Assembly: GCF_000383575.1 (NCBI RefSeq)
Contig: NZ_KB911579.1
Span: 863,490-927,489 of the forward strand
Reading direction: 5' to 3'
Length of the DNA stretch: 64,000 bases
Source: Salinispora oceanensis
Lineage (GTDB): Bacteria > Actinomycetota > Actinomycetes > Mycobacteriales > Micromonosporaceae
Under the pieces are notes generated by a model that saw only the letters and a program-made list of their open reading frames with translations, searched no databases and was not told the origin of the DNA. The first letter of the stretch is position 1. Every line of letters starts with the position of its first letter. Positions 26,235 through 34,168 of this stretch are shown here, one piece after another. Both the position numbers and the translations under genes were made by a program.

Positions 26235-28247
26235 CTACTGCTCCGGTAGGCCGTTGGCGTGGCGAACCACGGTCACCAACTCGTTGATTACCCCGGTGAG
26301 CGCGAAATCCTTCGGCGTGAAGACCCGGACGACCCCGGCCTCCCGAAGGGTCTGCGTGTCCGCCTCCGGGATGATGCCGCCGACCACGACGGGCAGATCA
26401 CCTCGACCGGCGGCGCGCAGCCCCGCCAGGACGGCTGGCACAGCCGCCAGGTGCGAGCCGGAGAGGACCGAGAGGCCGACCAGGTCTACGTCCTCCTCCA
26501 CGGCCGCGGCCACGATCTGCCCGGCGGTCAGCCGAATGCCCTGATAGACCACCTCGAAGCCAGCGTCCCGGGCCCGGACCGCGATCTGCTCGGCACCGTT
26601 GGAGTGCCCGTCCAGACCGGGCTTGCCGACCAGCAGCCGCAGCCGCCCGCTGCCCAGTTGCCGCGCGGTGGCGGCGACCCGGGCCCGCACCGCCGACAGC
26701 GGGCCGTCCGCGCCGGAACCGACCGCTCCGGAGAGGCCGGTGGGGGCCCGGTACTCCCCGAAGACCTCTCGCAGCGCGCCCGCCCACTCACCGGTGGTCA
26801 CGCCGACGCGTACGCAGTCAAGCGTGGCCGACATCAGGTTCGTGGTGGACGCGGCGTCCGCGCGGAGCCGGGCGAGCGCGGCGTCCACGGCCGCTGCGTC
26901 CCGGTTGGCCCGCCAGTGGCGTACGGCCGTCGTGGCGGCTGCCTCCACCGCCGGGTCGACCTGTTCGATCGCGGCGGCGCCGGCCGCGGTCAGTGGGGAG
27001 GGCTCGGTCTCGGTGAACCGGTTGACGCCGACCACCACATCGGTGCCGGCCTCCATCCGGCGACGCCGGTCGGCGAGCGAGGCGACCAGGGCGCTCTTGA
27101 GGTAGCCGGTCTCGACCGCGGCGACCACTCCCCCCATCTCCAGCACCTTCTCCAGCTCGATCCGGGCTCCGGAGACGATGTCGTCAACCAGCGCCGTCAT
27201 CAGGTGCGAGCCGTCGAACAGGTCGGGGTACTCCAGCAGGTCCGACTCGTACGCGAGTACCTGCTGCATTCGCAGCGACCACTGCTGGTCCCACGGGCGG
27301 GGCAGGCCAAGGGCCTCGTTCCAGGCGGGGAGCTGCACCGCCCGGGCCCGGGCGCTCTGGGAGAGGGTCACGCCGAGCATCTCCAGCACGATGCGTTGGA
27401 TGTTGTTCTCCGGCTGCGCCTCGGTCAGCCCCAGCGAGTTGACCTGGACGCCGTAGCGGAACCGGCGCTGCTTCGGGTTCGCCACGCCGTAACGGTCGCG
27501 GGTGATCTCGTCCCAGAGCGCACCGAAGGCCCGCATCTTGGCGATCTCCTCGACGAAGCGCACCCCGGCGTTGACGAAGAAGCTGATCCGCTGGACCACA
27601 TCTCCCATCCGCTCGGCTGGTACCTGGCCCGAGTCACGGACGGCATCAAGGACGGCGACCGCGGTGGCGAGCGCGAACCCGACCTCCTGGACCGGGGTGG
27701 CACCGGCCTCCTGAAGGTGGTAGGAGCAGATGTTGACCGGATTCCACCGGGGCATCGCCTCGAGCGTGTACGCGATGAGGTCGGCGGTCAGCCGCAGGGA
27801 CGCTGCCGGCGGGAAGATGTAGGTCCCGCGGGACAGGTATTCCTTGATGATGTCGTTCTGGGTCGTGCCGGCGCAGCGGTCGAGTTGCGCCCCCTGCTCG
27901 GTGGCGACGGTGCTGTAGAGGCCGAGCAGCCACATCGCGGGCGCGTTGATGGTCATCGAGGTATTCATCTCGGCCAGGGGAATGCCCTGGAAGAGAGCCC
28001 GCAGGTCGTTGAGGTGCGCCACCGGCACCCCGACCCGGCCGACCTCTCCGGCGGCGAGTTCGTGGTCGGGGTCGTACCCGGTCTGCGTCGGCAGGTCGAA
28101 GGCGACCGATAGCCCGGTCTGCCCCTTCGCCAGGTTGCGGCGAAAAAGCGCGTTGGTCGCAGCGGCCGAGCTGTGCCCGGCATAGGTTCGCATCACCCAC
28201 GGACGGTCCCGCTCGGGCAGCCGACCTGGGGGGGCCTTCTCGTCCAT
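26235..28247 (-). CDS. ecm: Ethylmalonyl-CoA mutase (Ecm/MeaA)
   Basis: A 670-residue coenzyme-B12-dependent mutase with catalytic barrel and cobalamin-binding domain in one chain. The start VMRTYAGHSSAAATN and LSRGTYIFPP are characteristic of the MeaA/Ecm branch rather than methylmalonyl- or isobutyryl-CoA mutase. The C-terminal domain carries the His loop LDGHSNGAEQIA (DxHxxG type) and VVGGIIPEAD. The reaction converts (2R)-ethylmalonyl-CoA to methylsuccinyl-CoA, the step after CCR and epimerase in the ethylmalonyl-CoA pathway. The next enzymes, methylsuccinyl-CoA dehydrogenase and mesaconyl-CoA hydratase, are not in this window. A perfect inverted repeat lies about 35 bases upstream of the start, between it and the divergent ABC exporter. 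Confidence 0.92.
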   Translation of the reverse strand: MDEKAPPGRLPERDRPWVMRTYAGHSSAAATNALFRRNLAKGQTGLSVAFDLPTQTGYDPDHELAAGEVGRVGVPVAHLNDLRALFQGIPLAEMNTSMTINAPAMWLLGLYSTVATEQGAQLDRCAGTTQNDIIKEYLSRGTYIFPPAASLRLTADLIAYTLEAMPRWNPVNICSYHLQEAGATPVQEVGFALATAVAVLDAVRDSGQVPAERMGDVVQRISFFVNAGVRFVEEIAKMRAFGALWDEITRDRYGVANPKQRRFRYGVQVNSLGLTEAQPENNIQRIVLEMLGVTLSQSARARAVQLPAWNEALGLPRPWDQQWSLRMQQVLAYESDLLEYPDLFDGSHLMTALVDDIVSGARIELEKVLEMGGVVAAVETGYLKSALVASLADRRRRMEAGTDVVVGVNRFTETEPSPLTAAGAAAIEQVDPAVEAAATTAVRHWRANRDAAAVDAALARLRADAASTTNLMSATLDCVRVGVTTGEWAGALREVFGEYRAPTGLSGAVGSGADGPLSAVRARVAATARQLGSGRLRLLVGKPGLDGHSNGAEQIAVRARDAGFEVVYQGIRLTAGQIVAAAVEEDVDLVGLSVLSGSHLAAVPAVLAGLRAAGRGDLPVVVGGIIPEADTQTLREAGVVRVFTPKDFALTGVINELVTVVRHANGLPEQ

Positions 28248-28281
28248 GGCGGGAGTCTAAGTTACTGATGGGTAGAGTGGG

Positions 28282-28299
28282 CTGTGGAAAATTCCACAG
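28282..28299. promoter_or_regulatory. Inverted repeat in the divergent ecm / ABC exporter promoter
   Basis: CTGTGGAA-AA-TTCCACAG is a perfect 8-bp inverted repeat with a 2-base centre, in the 106-bp gap between two divergent genes. The tight spacing and AT-rich centre in high-GC DNA suit a dimeric repressor site rather than a terminator. Confidence 0.5.
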
Positions 28300-28353
28300 C
28301 GACCACCACACCCCGATGCCCGACCGGTTGCGCGGGGGCAGCACACTTGTTGC

Positions 28354-29202
28354 ATGGACAACGAGCTCGCGATCGTCGCGCGGGGGCTACGCAAGGCGTA
28401 CGGGAAGAATGTGGCCGTGGCCGGGGTGGACCTGGAGGTCCGCCGGGGTGAGGTGTTCGCTCTCCTCGGCCCGAACGGCGCCGGCAAGACGACCACCGTG
28501 GAAATCCTGGAGGGCTACCGGCGACGTGATGCCGGCGAGGTCTCGGTGCTCGGGAGCGACCCGGCGACCCCCGCCGCGGACTGGCGCAACCGGATCGGCA
28601 TCGTCCTCCAGGGCGTCGGTGAGTTCGACGAGCTCAGTGTCTCCGAACTGGTCCACCACTTCGCCGGCTTCTACGCCGACGCCGACGACCCGGAGAAGGT
28701 GATCGCCCGGGTAGGTCTGGCCGGCAAGGCCCGGGCCCGCACCCACACCCTCTCCGGGGGACAGAAGCGCCGCCTGGACGTGGCGCTCGGCATCATCGGC
28801 CGACCCGAACTGCTCTTCCTCGACGAACCGACCACCGGCTTCGACCCGGAGGCGCGGCGCGAGTTCTGGCAGCTGATTCGGGACCTGGCGGCGGTCGGGA
28901 CGACGATCGTGCTGACCACGCACTACCTCGACGAAGCGGAGGCGCTCGCGGACCGGGTGGGGGTGATCGCCGGCGGCCGGCTGATCGAGGTAGCCGCCCC
29001 CGAACACCTGGGCAACCGGCAACAGGCCCACGCAACCGTCTCCTGGCGTACGCCCGAGGGGCGCACCGAGAGCACGGAGAGCGCGACGCCCACCGAGCTG
29101 GTGACGGAGTTGGCCGCACGCTTCGACGGTGAGGTGCCCGGGCTCACGGTCACCCGGCCAACCCTCGAGGACATCTACCTGCAGATGATCGGACACCGAT
29201 GA
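28354..29202 (+). CDS. ABC exporter ATP-binding protein
   Basis: A 282-residue ATPase of the drug/ABC-2 export class. Walker A is GPNGAGKTT, the signature motif LSGGQKRRLDVALG, and Walker B LLFLDEPTTGFD, followed by the switch histidine in TTHYLDEAEALADR. Its last 50 residues form the short C-terminal extension usual in this class. Its TGA overlaps the ATG of the permease gene (ATGA), so the two are translationally coupled and form one transporter. The substrate is unknown; relatives export antibiotics or lipids. It is divergent from ecm across a 106-bp region with a perfect inverted repeat. Confidence 0.93.
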   Translation: MDNELAIVARGLRKAYGKNVAVAGVDLEVRRGEVFALLGPNGAGKTTTVEILEGYRRRDAGEVSVLGSDPATPAADWRNRIGIVLQGVGEFDELSVSELVHHFAGFYADADDPEKVIARVGLAGKARARTHTLSGGQKRRLDVALGIIGRPELLFLDEPTTGFDPEARREFWQLIRDLAAVGTTIVLTTHYLDEAEALADRVGVIAGGRLIEVAAPEHLGNRQQAHATVSWRTPEGRTESTESATPTELVTELAARFDGEVPGLTVTRPTLEDIYLQMIGHR

Positions 29203-30041
29203 CCACGACGTTGAAGCCCGCCACGGCCGCCCGAGCAGCCGGCCACCAGCCCGGCCCACTCGCCCTCGCGCTACGGCAGGGCCGGCTGGAGCTCACCCAG
29301 TTCCTGCGCAGCCGGGAGTCCGTCGTGTTCACGATGGGATTCCCGGTCGTCATGATCCTGATCTTCGCCGCGGTCTTTGACGGCGAGATCGCGCCCGGGG
29401 TGAGCTACCCGCAGTACTTCATCACCGGCATGATCGCGACCGGCCTGATGACGGTGAGCTTCCAGAACCTCGGCATCTGGATTCCGATCGAACGAGACCG
29501 CGGAGTACTCAAGCGCTACCGCGGCACCCCGATGCCGAAGTGGGTGTACTTCGCCGGCAAGGTGATCATGGTCGTGGTGGTCGGCGTCATCGAGACAGCG
29601 CTACTGCTCGCCGTCTCGGTGGCCGTGTTCGACCTACAACTGCCGGGCGCCGCCACCAAGTGGCTGACCTTCGGTTGGGTCTCCGTCCTCGGCATCACCG
29701 CCTGCACGCTCTGCGGCATCGCGGTCTCCTCGTTGGCGCGGACATCCCGCAGCGGTTCGGCGGTGGTCACCCCGATCGCCCTCGTCCTCCAGTTCATCTC
29801 CGGGGTGTTCTTCGTCTTCACCGAGTTGCCGAGTTGGATGCAGCAAACGGCCGCGCTCTTCCCGCTCAAGTGGATGTGTCAGGGGCTCCGCTCGGTCTTC
29901 CTGCCGGAGACCTTCGCCGGGCAGGAGCCGGGGGGCTCGTACGAGCTGGGTCGGGTCGCCCTGGTGCTGGCCGCCTGGTGTGTGATCGGGCTCCTGCTCT
30001 GCCTCGGCACCTTCCGCTGGACCACCCGCCGCGACGGTTGA
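29199..30041 (+). CDS. ABC-2 type exporter permease
   Basis: A 280-residue permease with six predicted membrane segments, about residues 46-65, 75-95, 122-147, 155-178, 188-208 and 250-270. A cytoplasmic N-terminus and the family-typical RDRGVLKRYRGTPMP coupling loop are also visible. Start overlaps the ATPase gene by four bases. The pair should form a homodimeric-type exporter with two copies of each chain. No regulator gene is adjacent, so control may come from a factor binding the inverted repeat upstream of the pair. Confidence 0.92.
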   Translation: MTTTLKPATAARAAGHQPGPLALALRQGRLELTQFLRSRESVVFTMGFPVVMILIFAAVFDGEIAPGVSYPQYFITGMIATGLMTVSFQNLGIWIPIERDRGVLKRYRGTPMPKWVYFAGKVIMVVVVGVIETALLLAVSVAVFDLQLPGAATKWLTFGWVSVLGITACTLCGIAVSSLARTSRSGSAVVTPIALVLQFISGVFFVFTELPSWMQQTAALFPLKWMCQGLRSVFLPETFAGQEPGGSYELGRVALVLAAWCVIGLLLCLGTFRWTTRRDG

Positions 30042-30058
30042 GGGGCGACACCGGACCA

Positions 30059-30115
30059 GCTCAGCCCCGCGGCGGTGAAGGGCTCCTTCGGAGCGCTGCC
30101 TCGAAGGGCCCTGCA
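30059..30115. terminator. Weak hairpins between convergent permease and hbd genes
   Basis: The 90-bp gap between convergent stops contains GCTCC-TTC-GGAGC and a longer AGGGC...GCCCT pairing. Either could end transcription; the stems are short. Confidence 0.35.
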
Positions 30116-30132
30116 CCGCCGCTCGGCCGGGG

Positions 30133-30984
30133 CTAGCCGTACGAGTAGAAGCCCTGGCCGGTCTTGCGGCCCAGGTCACCGGCGGTGGCCATCCGCTGGA
30201 GCAGCTCCGGGGGGAAGAACTTCTCGTCGGCGGTGTCGGTGTAGATGTTGCGGGTGGCGTTGAGCAACACATCCACCCCGGTCAGATCCACCGTCGCCAA
30301 CGGGCCCATGGCGTGGCCGAAGCCCAGCTTGCAGGCGTTGTCCAGATCCTCGGCGGAGATCACGCCGGATTCGACCAGGCTGACCGCCTCCATCGCCAGT
30401 GCGCAGATCAGCCGGGTGGTCACGAAGCCGGCGGTGTCCCGGTTGACGACCACGACCGTCTTGCCGATCTCCTCGGCGAACGCCTTCGCCGTGGCGATGG
30501 TGGCATCGCTGGTCTTGTAGCCGCGGACCAACTCGCACAGCTTCATCATCGGCACCGGCGAGAAGAAGTGGGTACCGACCACCGACTCGGGACGGTCGGT
30601 GGCGGTGGCGATCTGGGTGACCGGGATCGCCGAGGTGTTGGTGGCGAGCACCGCATCCGCCTTGCAGATCTTGTCCAACGCGCGGAAGACCTCGTGCTTG
30701 AGCTCAAGCTTCTCAAAGACCGCCTCAACGACGATGTCCGCGTCGGCGGCAGCCGCAAGGTCAGTGGTGGGGGTGATCCGGCCAAGTGCCGCCTCGGCGT
30801 CGGCCGACGAGATCTTCCCCTTCTCGGCGAACTTCTCCAGCGACCGCTGGATGCCCGCCAGGCCCCGCTTCGTGGCCGTGTCGTCCAGGTCCCGCAACGT
30901 CACCTGCCAGCCCGCCTGCGCCGCGACCTGGGCGATTCCCGAGCCCATCAGTCCAGCACCGACGACCGCGAGTCGACCCGCCAT
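30133..30984 (-). CDS. hbd: 3-hydroxybutyryl-CoA dehydrogenase
   Basis: A 283-residue single-domain-set 3-hydroxyacyl-CoA dehydrogenase of the short-chain (Hbd/PaaH) type, converting acetoacetyl-CoA to 3-hydroxybutyryl-CoA. The cofactor motif is VVGAGLMGSGIAQ, the catalytic segment GTHFFSPVPMMKLCELV, and the C-terminal helix region has KLGFGHAMGPLATVDL. Length is normal. It is the ordinary counterpart of the fused 596-residue version at 22018. A motif 54-69 bases upstream resembles those before the thiolase operon and the fused dehydrogenase. It probably provides the reductive step between thiolase and CCR; the crotonase that would dehydrate the product is not in this window. Confidence 0.93.
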   Translation of the reverse strand: MAGRLAVVGAGLMGSGIAQVAAQAGWQVTLRDLDDTATKRGLAGIQRSLEKFAEKGKISSADAEAALGRITPTTDLAAAADADIVVEAVFEKLELKHEVFRALDKICKADAVLATNTSAIPVTQIATATDRPESVVGTHFFSPVPMMKLCELVRGYKTSDATIATAKAFAEEIGKTVVVVNRDTAGFVTTRLICALAMEAVSLVESGVISAEDLDNACKLGFGHAMGPLATVDLTGVDVLLNATRNIYTDTADEKFFPPELLQRMATAGDLGRKTGQGFYSYG

Positions 30985-31037
30985 CTGCTTACTCCCTCAC
31001 TGCGATTGGTGTCTGCCTGCACCCTAGTCGGCAGACC

Positions 31038-31053
31038 TGAACGCAGCTTAAGG
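31038..31053 (-). promoter_or_regulatory. Possible third copy of the acyl-CoA gene operator motif
   Basis: TGAACGCAGCTTAAGG matches TKAACGNNNSYTARGG, the pattern drawn from the thiolase and fused-dehydrogenase promoters. It is the least symmetric of the three sites, so this assignment is tentative. Confidence 0.3.
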
Positions 31054-31098
31054 GCAGGGCGGCGGTCGACTGAGGGCCCCGCAGGCCCACCGGCGCCC

Positions 31099-32526
31099 TC
31101 ACCGGCCGAGGGAGATACCCCCGTCGGCGGCGCCACCCCGCTCCACCTCGACGCCGAGGGCTCGCAGGTCCGCCACGAAGTCCGGGTAGCCCCGGTCCAC
31201 GTGGTGCACCTGGGAGACCTCGGTGACCCCTTCGGTGCAGAGCCCCGCGATCAGGAGACCCGCTCCGGCGCGGATGTCGGTTGCCCGTACCAGCGCCCCG
31301 GAGAGCCGCTGTCGCCCCCGGACCACGGCGTGGTGGCCGTCGGTCTGAATGTCCGCGCCGAGTCGCATCATCTCGTTGGCGAACATGAACCGGCCGTCGA
31401 AGATGTTCTCGGTAATCAGGGAGGCACCGTCGCTGACCGCTGCCAGCCCGATCGCCATCGGTAGCAGATCGGTGGCGAAACCGGGGTAGGGCAGGGTGAC
31501 CACGTCCACCGCACGGGGTCGGTCCACCATCCGGACCCGGAAGGCGTCCCGCCGTGTCTCCACCAGCGCACCGGCGGAGACCAGCTTGTCCAGGGCGATG
31601 TCGAGGAAGGCCGGGGAGGCGCCGGTCACCGTCACGTCGCCCCGAGTCATCGCCGCGCCGAACGCCCACGTACCCGCGACGATCCGGTCCCCCACGGTGG
31701 CGTGCCGCACCGGATGCAGCCCGGGCACACCGACGACGGTCAACGTCGAGGTGCCGGCACCGTCGATGAGCGCACCCATCTGCTGGAGCATCGTGCAGAT
31801 GTCTACGATCTCCGGTTCGCGGGCGGCGTTGTCGATGACCGTCGTGCCCTGGGCGAGCACCGCCGCCATCACCAGGTTCTCGGTGGCGCCGACGCTCGGG
31901 AAGTCCAACACGATCTCGGTGCCGCGCAGCCCGTGTGGGGCCGTGGCGACCACGCAGCCGCGCTCGCCGGAGATCTCGGCGCCCATCCGGGTGAGCCCGG
32001 CGATGTGCATGTCCAACCCGCGCGAGCCGATCGCGTCGCCTCCCGGATGGGCCACCCGAACAGTTCCACGACGCGCCAACAGGGGGCCGAGTACGCAGAT
32101 CGACGCCCGTAGCCGGCGAACCAGATCGCAGTCCGCGTCGATGCCGGGGGTCTCCGGCACATCAATGGTCACCGATCGGGAGCGGGGAACGCCGCCGTAC
32201 GCCACCATTGGGTCCACCGGATCGTCCGCGTCGAACCGAACCCCGCAACCGAGCCGGCGCAGCACCTCTCCCATGATCGCGATATCGGTGATTCGCGGAA
32301 CGTTGGTGATGACGCTACGGCCCGGCGCCAGCAGCGCCGCTGCCATGAGCTTCAGGGCTGAGTTCTTGGCGCCCACCACGTGCACGGTGCCGGTCATTCG
32401 GGTGCCACCCCGTACCCGAATGACGTCGTCAACCGCCGCGCCGCCGGCATCGCCCGGACTGCTCAGCCAGGCGGGATCCGGCCGGTCCGGGATCATCAGA
32501 TCCGGTGTCCGTAGGCTGTGCGTCAT
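31099..32526 (-). CDS. murA: UDP-N-acetylglucosamine 1-carboxyvinyltransferase (MurA), Asp variant
   Basis: A 475-residue enolpyruvyl transferase catalysing the first committed peptidoglycan step: PEP plus UDP-GlcNAc gives enolpyruvyl-UDP-GlcNAc. The [11 protein letters not shown] start of the fold and the glycine-rich catalytic loop are clear. That loop reads [15 protein letters not shown], so the residue aligned with the fosfomycin-alkylated Cys115 of E. coli is Asp164. The same Cys-to-Asp change is known in mycobacterial MurA and gives intrinsic fosfomycin resistance. The ~30-residue N-terminal extension before VIRVRGG is longer than in mycobacteria; the start could be the ATG at 32496. 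The ATG at 32526 overlaps head-to-head with the adenosyltransferase start. The atpC-DUF2550-adenosyltransferase-murA order matches M. tuberculosis. Confidence 0.93.
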   Translation of the reverse strand: MTHSLRTPDLMIPDRPDPAWLSSPGDAGGAAVDDVIRVRGGTRMTGTVHVVGAKNSALKLMAAALLAPGRSVITNVPRITDIAIMGEVLRRLGCGVRFDADDPVDPMVAYGGVPRSRSVTIDVPETPGIDADCDLVRRLRASICVLGPLLARRGTVRVAHPGGDAIGSRGLDMHIAGLTRMGAEISGERGCVVATAPHGLRGTEIVLDFPSVGATENLVMAAVLAQGTTVIDNAAREPEIVDICTMLQQMGALIDGAGTSTLTVVGVPGLHPVRHATVGDRIVAGTWAFGAAMTRGDVTVTGASPAFLDIALDKLVSAGALVETRRDAFRVRMVDRPRAVDVVTLPYPGFATDLLPMAIGLAAVSDGASLITENIFDGRFMFANEMMRLGADIQTDGHHAVVRGRQRLSGALVRATDIRAGAGLLIAGLCTEGVTEVSQVHHVDRGYPDFVADLRALGVEVERGGAADGGISLGR

Positions 32527-33097
32527 GGCCGTCCACCTCACGCGCATCTACACCAAGGCCGGCGACGCCGGCACGACCAGGCTGAGCAACAACGAGCAGG
32601 TTCCGAAGACCGATCCCCGGATCGCCGCGTACGCGGACGTAGACGAGTGCAACGCGGCGATTGGCGTGGCGCTTGCTCTCGGGCAGCTCGACGAAGAGCT
32701 GCGCACGATTCTGGGGTCGATCCAGAACGATATGTTCGACGTGGGGGCCGACCTGGCCACGCCGGTCGAGCCGAACCCGAAGTACCCGCCGCTGCGGGTC
32801 ACCGAGGCGTACATCGAGCGCCTTGAGGCCTGGTGCGACAAGTACAACGCACGCCTGAGCAAGCTCGACTCCTTCACCCTCCCCGGCGGCACCGCTGGAG
32901 CGGCGCTACTGCACGTTGCGCGGACGGTAGCCCGGCGCGCCGAGCGCGCAGCCTGGGCCCTGATCACCCACGACCCCGACCGCACGAGCACGCTCCCGGC
33001 AAAGTATCTCAACCGGCTCTCCGATCTACTCTTTATCCTGTCAAGAACGGCAAATCCGGCCGGAGATGTGCTATGGGTGCCCGGCGGCAAGCACTGA
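32525..33097 (+). CDS. PduO-type cob(I)alamin adenosyltransferase
   Basis: A 190-residue helical-bundle enzyme that transfers the adenosyl group of ATP to cob(I)alamin, making coenzyme B12. The N-terminal ATP-binding motif [13 protein letters not shown] and the C-terminal [12 protein letters not shown] are diagnostic of the PduO/MMAB type. The product is the cofactor of both mutases encoded here (IcmA and Ecm). Its ATG at 32525-32527 shares bases with the oppositely oriented murA ATG (the palindrome CATG), leaving no space between the two divergent genes. Each promoter must therefore lie within the other's coding region, or one start is further in. A strong hairpin follows the stop. Confidence 0.93.
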   Translation: MAVHLTRIYTKAGDAGTTRLSNNEQVPKTDPRIAAYADVDECNAAIGVALALGQLDEELRTILGSIQNDMFDVGADLATPVEPNPKYPPLRVTEAYIERLEAWCDKYNARLSKLDSFTLPGGTAGAALLHVARTVARRAERAAWALITHDPDRTSTLPAKYLNRLSDLLFILSRTANPAGDVLWVPGGKH

Positions 33098-33110
33098 CCG
33101 ATCGACCGTC

Positions 33111-33140
33111 CGGTGCGCCGGTGTGGGAACCGGCGCACCG
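33111..33140 (+). terminator. Hairpin after the adenosyltransferase gene
   Basis: A perfect 11-bp stem (33111-33121 with 33130-33140) with an 8-nt loop, 14 bases after the stop codon. Confidence 0.8.
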
Positions 33141-33293
33141 CACCACGCCGAGGTCTGCATACCCGACCTGCCGGCTACCATCCGCGTCTACGGGCAGCAG
33201 CTCGGCCAGGGGAAACAGCAGGATTGTGTGTGCCCGGGTTGCCTTGTACCGCTGGGGGCACTGGGCCGACGGGCCCGCGCCGGCCCACGACTG

Positions 33294-33310
33294 GGCGGCC
33301 TCAGGCCGCC
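33294..33310 (-). terminator. Hairpin over the DUF2550 stop codon
   Basis: GGCGGCC-TCA-GGCCGCC forms a 7-bp stem whose 3-nt loop is the DUF2550 stop codon itself. It could end the atpC-DUF2550 transcript at its stop. Confidence 0.45.
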
Positions 33311-33756
33311 GGCCAGTCCTGGGCGGTCAGATTCGGCGAGGCCACCCCCGGAGGGGCGGCCTCAAGCCAGGAGAGAAACCCGGTGACGGTCGAGCGCGCC
33401 ATAGCTATCTCGACCGGGGCGTGGTGACTGGTACAGCGTAGAATGATCCAGTCGGCGGGCATCGAGAACCGTTCCTGCCCTTCGGGCAGCCGACGGCGTT
33501 CCACTGCGAGACCCTTACGGGAGAGCGTCCGCCGTGGGCGGAGGGCGAAACTGAACATTCGGTAGAGGCGAAGCTCGTCCCCTACGAAACGGCCGAAGCC
33601 GGGCGCCCAGCCCCGGCCGTCGAGGATCGTGGAGGTCCGGACGTTGAGCCGGATAATTCCTCCGCTGCGAGTGACCAACCCGCGCCGGACAAAGAGAGCT
33701 AGAAGCACGCCAACGACGACGGCGATGCCGATTCCGACCCCTTCGACGATCCCCAT
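33301..33756 (-). CDS. DUF2550 membrane protein
   Basis: A 151-residue protein with one N-terminal membrane segment (about residues 5-25, GIGIAVVVGVLLALFV). A soluble domain with paired Arg and Trp motifs (GRGWAPGFGRFVGDELRLY, ADWIILRC) follows. It corresponds to the DUF2550 family found directly after atpC across Actinobacteria, including Rv1312 of M. tuberculosis; function unknown. The ATG at 33756 is chosen over 23 upstream codons because it starts the membrane helix and falls 13 bases after the atpC stop. It probably shares a transcript with atpC. Confidence 0.85.
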   Translation of the reverse strand: MGIVEGVGIGIAVVVGVLLALFVRRGLVTRSGGIIRLNVRTSTILDGRGWAPGFGRFVGDELRLYRMFSFALRPRRTLSRKGLAVERRRLPEGQERFSMPADWIILRCTSHHAPVEIAMARSTVTGFLSWLEAAPPGVASPNLTAQDWPAA

Positions 33757-33769
33757 CGCCGGGTGGCGC

Positions 33770-34054
33770 TCAGCTACCCTGCGCGGCCGGGACCGGGCTG
33801 GCGCTCTCGGCCAGGACGGTGACACCCTTGTCGCTCACGGAGAGGAAACCGCCAGCCACCTCGTAGGAGAGCTGGTCACCTCCGGCAACCTTGATCCGAA
33901 CCTGGCCGGACTCCGCGAGCTGGCCGAGCAGGGGGGCATGCCCTGGCATCACGCCAAGCTCACCCTCGGTCGTCCGGGCCATGACCATCTCGGCCTCGCC
34001 GGACCATACCGTCTCCTCGACGGCTACGAGCTCGACGTGAAGCTGCTGTGCCAC
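33770..34054 (-). CDS. atpC: ATP synthase epsilon subunit
   Basis: A 94-residue epsilon subunit of the F1 rotor stalk, which couples c-ring rotation to the catalytic head and regulates hydrolysis. The beta-sandwich domain is complete (LHVELVAVEETVWSGEAEMV, GELGVMPGHAPLLGQL). The long C-terminal helical arm of E. coli epsilon is nearly absent, as in other short actinobacterial forms. Start is GTG at 34054. It should directly follow atpD, but an LCP-family gene and a hairpin lie between, so it is probably transcribed separately or with the LCP gene. DUF2550 follows. Confidence 0.93.
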   Translation of the reverse strand: MAQQLHVELVAVEETVWSGEAEMVMARTTEGELGVMPGHAPLLGQLAESGQVRIKVAGGDQLSYEVAGGFLSVSDKGVTVLAESASPVPAAQGS

Positions 34055-34168
34055 GCTGTCTCCTTGCTGCGGCGGCGGGTTGCCGAAATTCTAGTCTCGC
34101 TAGCGGAGCGCCGGTAACGCGGGTGGCGAGAGGTACGCCACTCGGGTTGGGAATCGGCCCCCGAACGG

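Noticed and set aside
26259..28112. 617-codon open frame on the plus strand opposite ecm
   Set aside because: High GC keeps antisense frames open. The translation is Arg/Gly/His-rich with no family resemblance, while the minus strand encodes a complete ethylmalonyl-CoA mutase.
32434..33100. Cobalamin riboswitch before the adenosyltransferase
   Set aside because: There is no leader: the start codon overlaps the murA start, leaving no room for a riboswitch.
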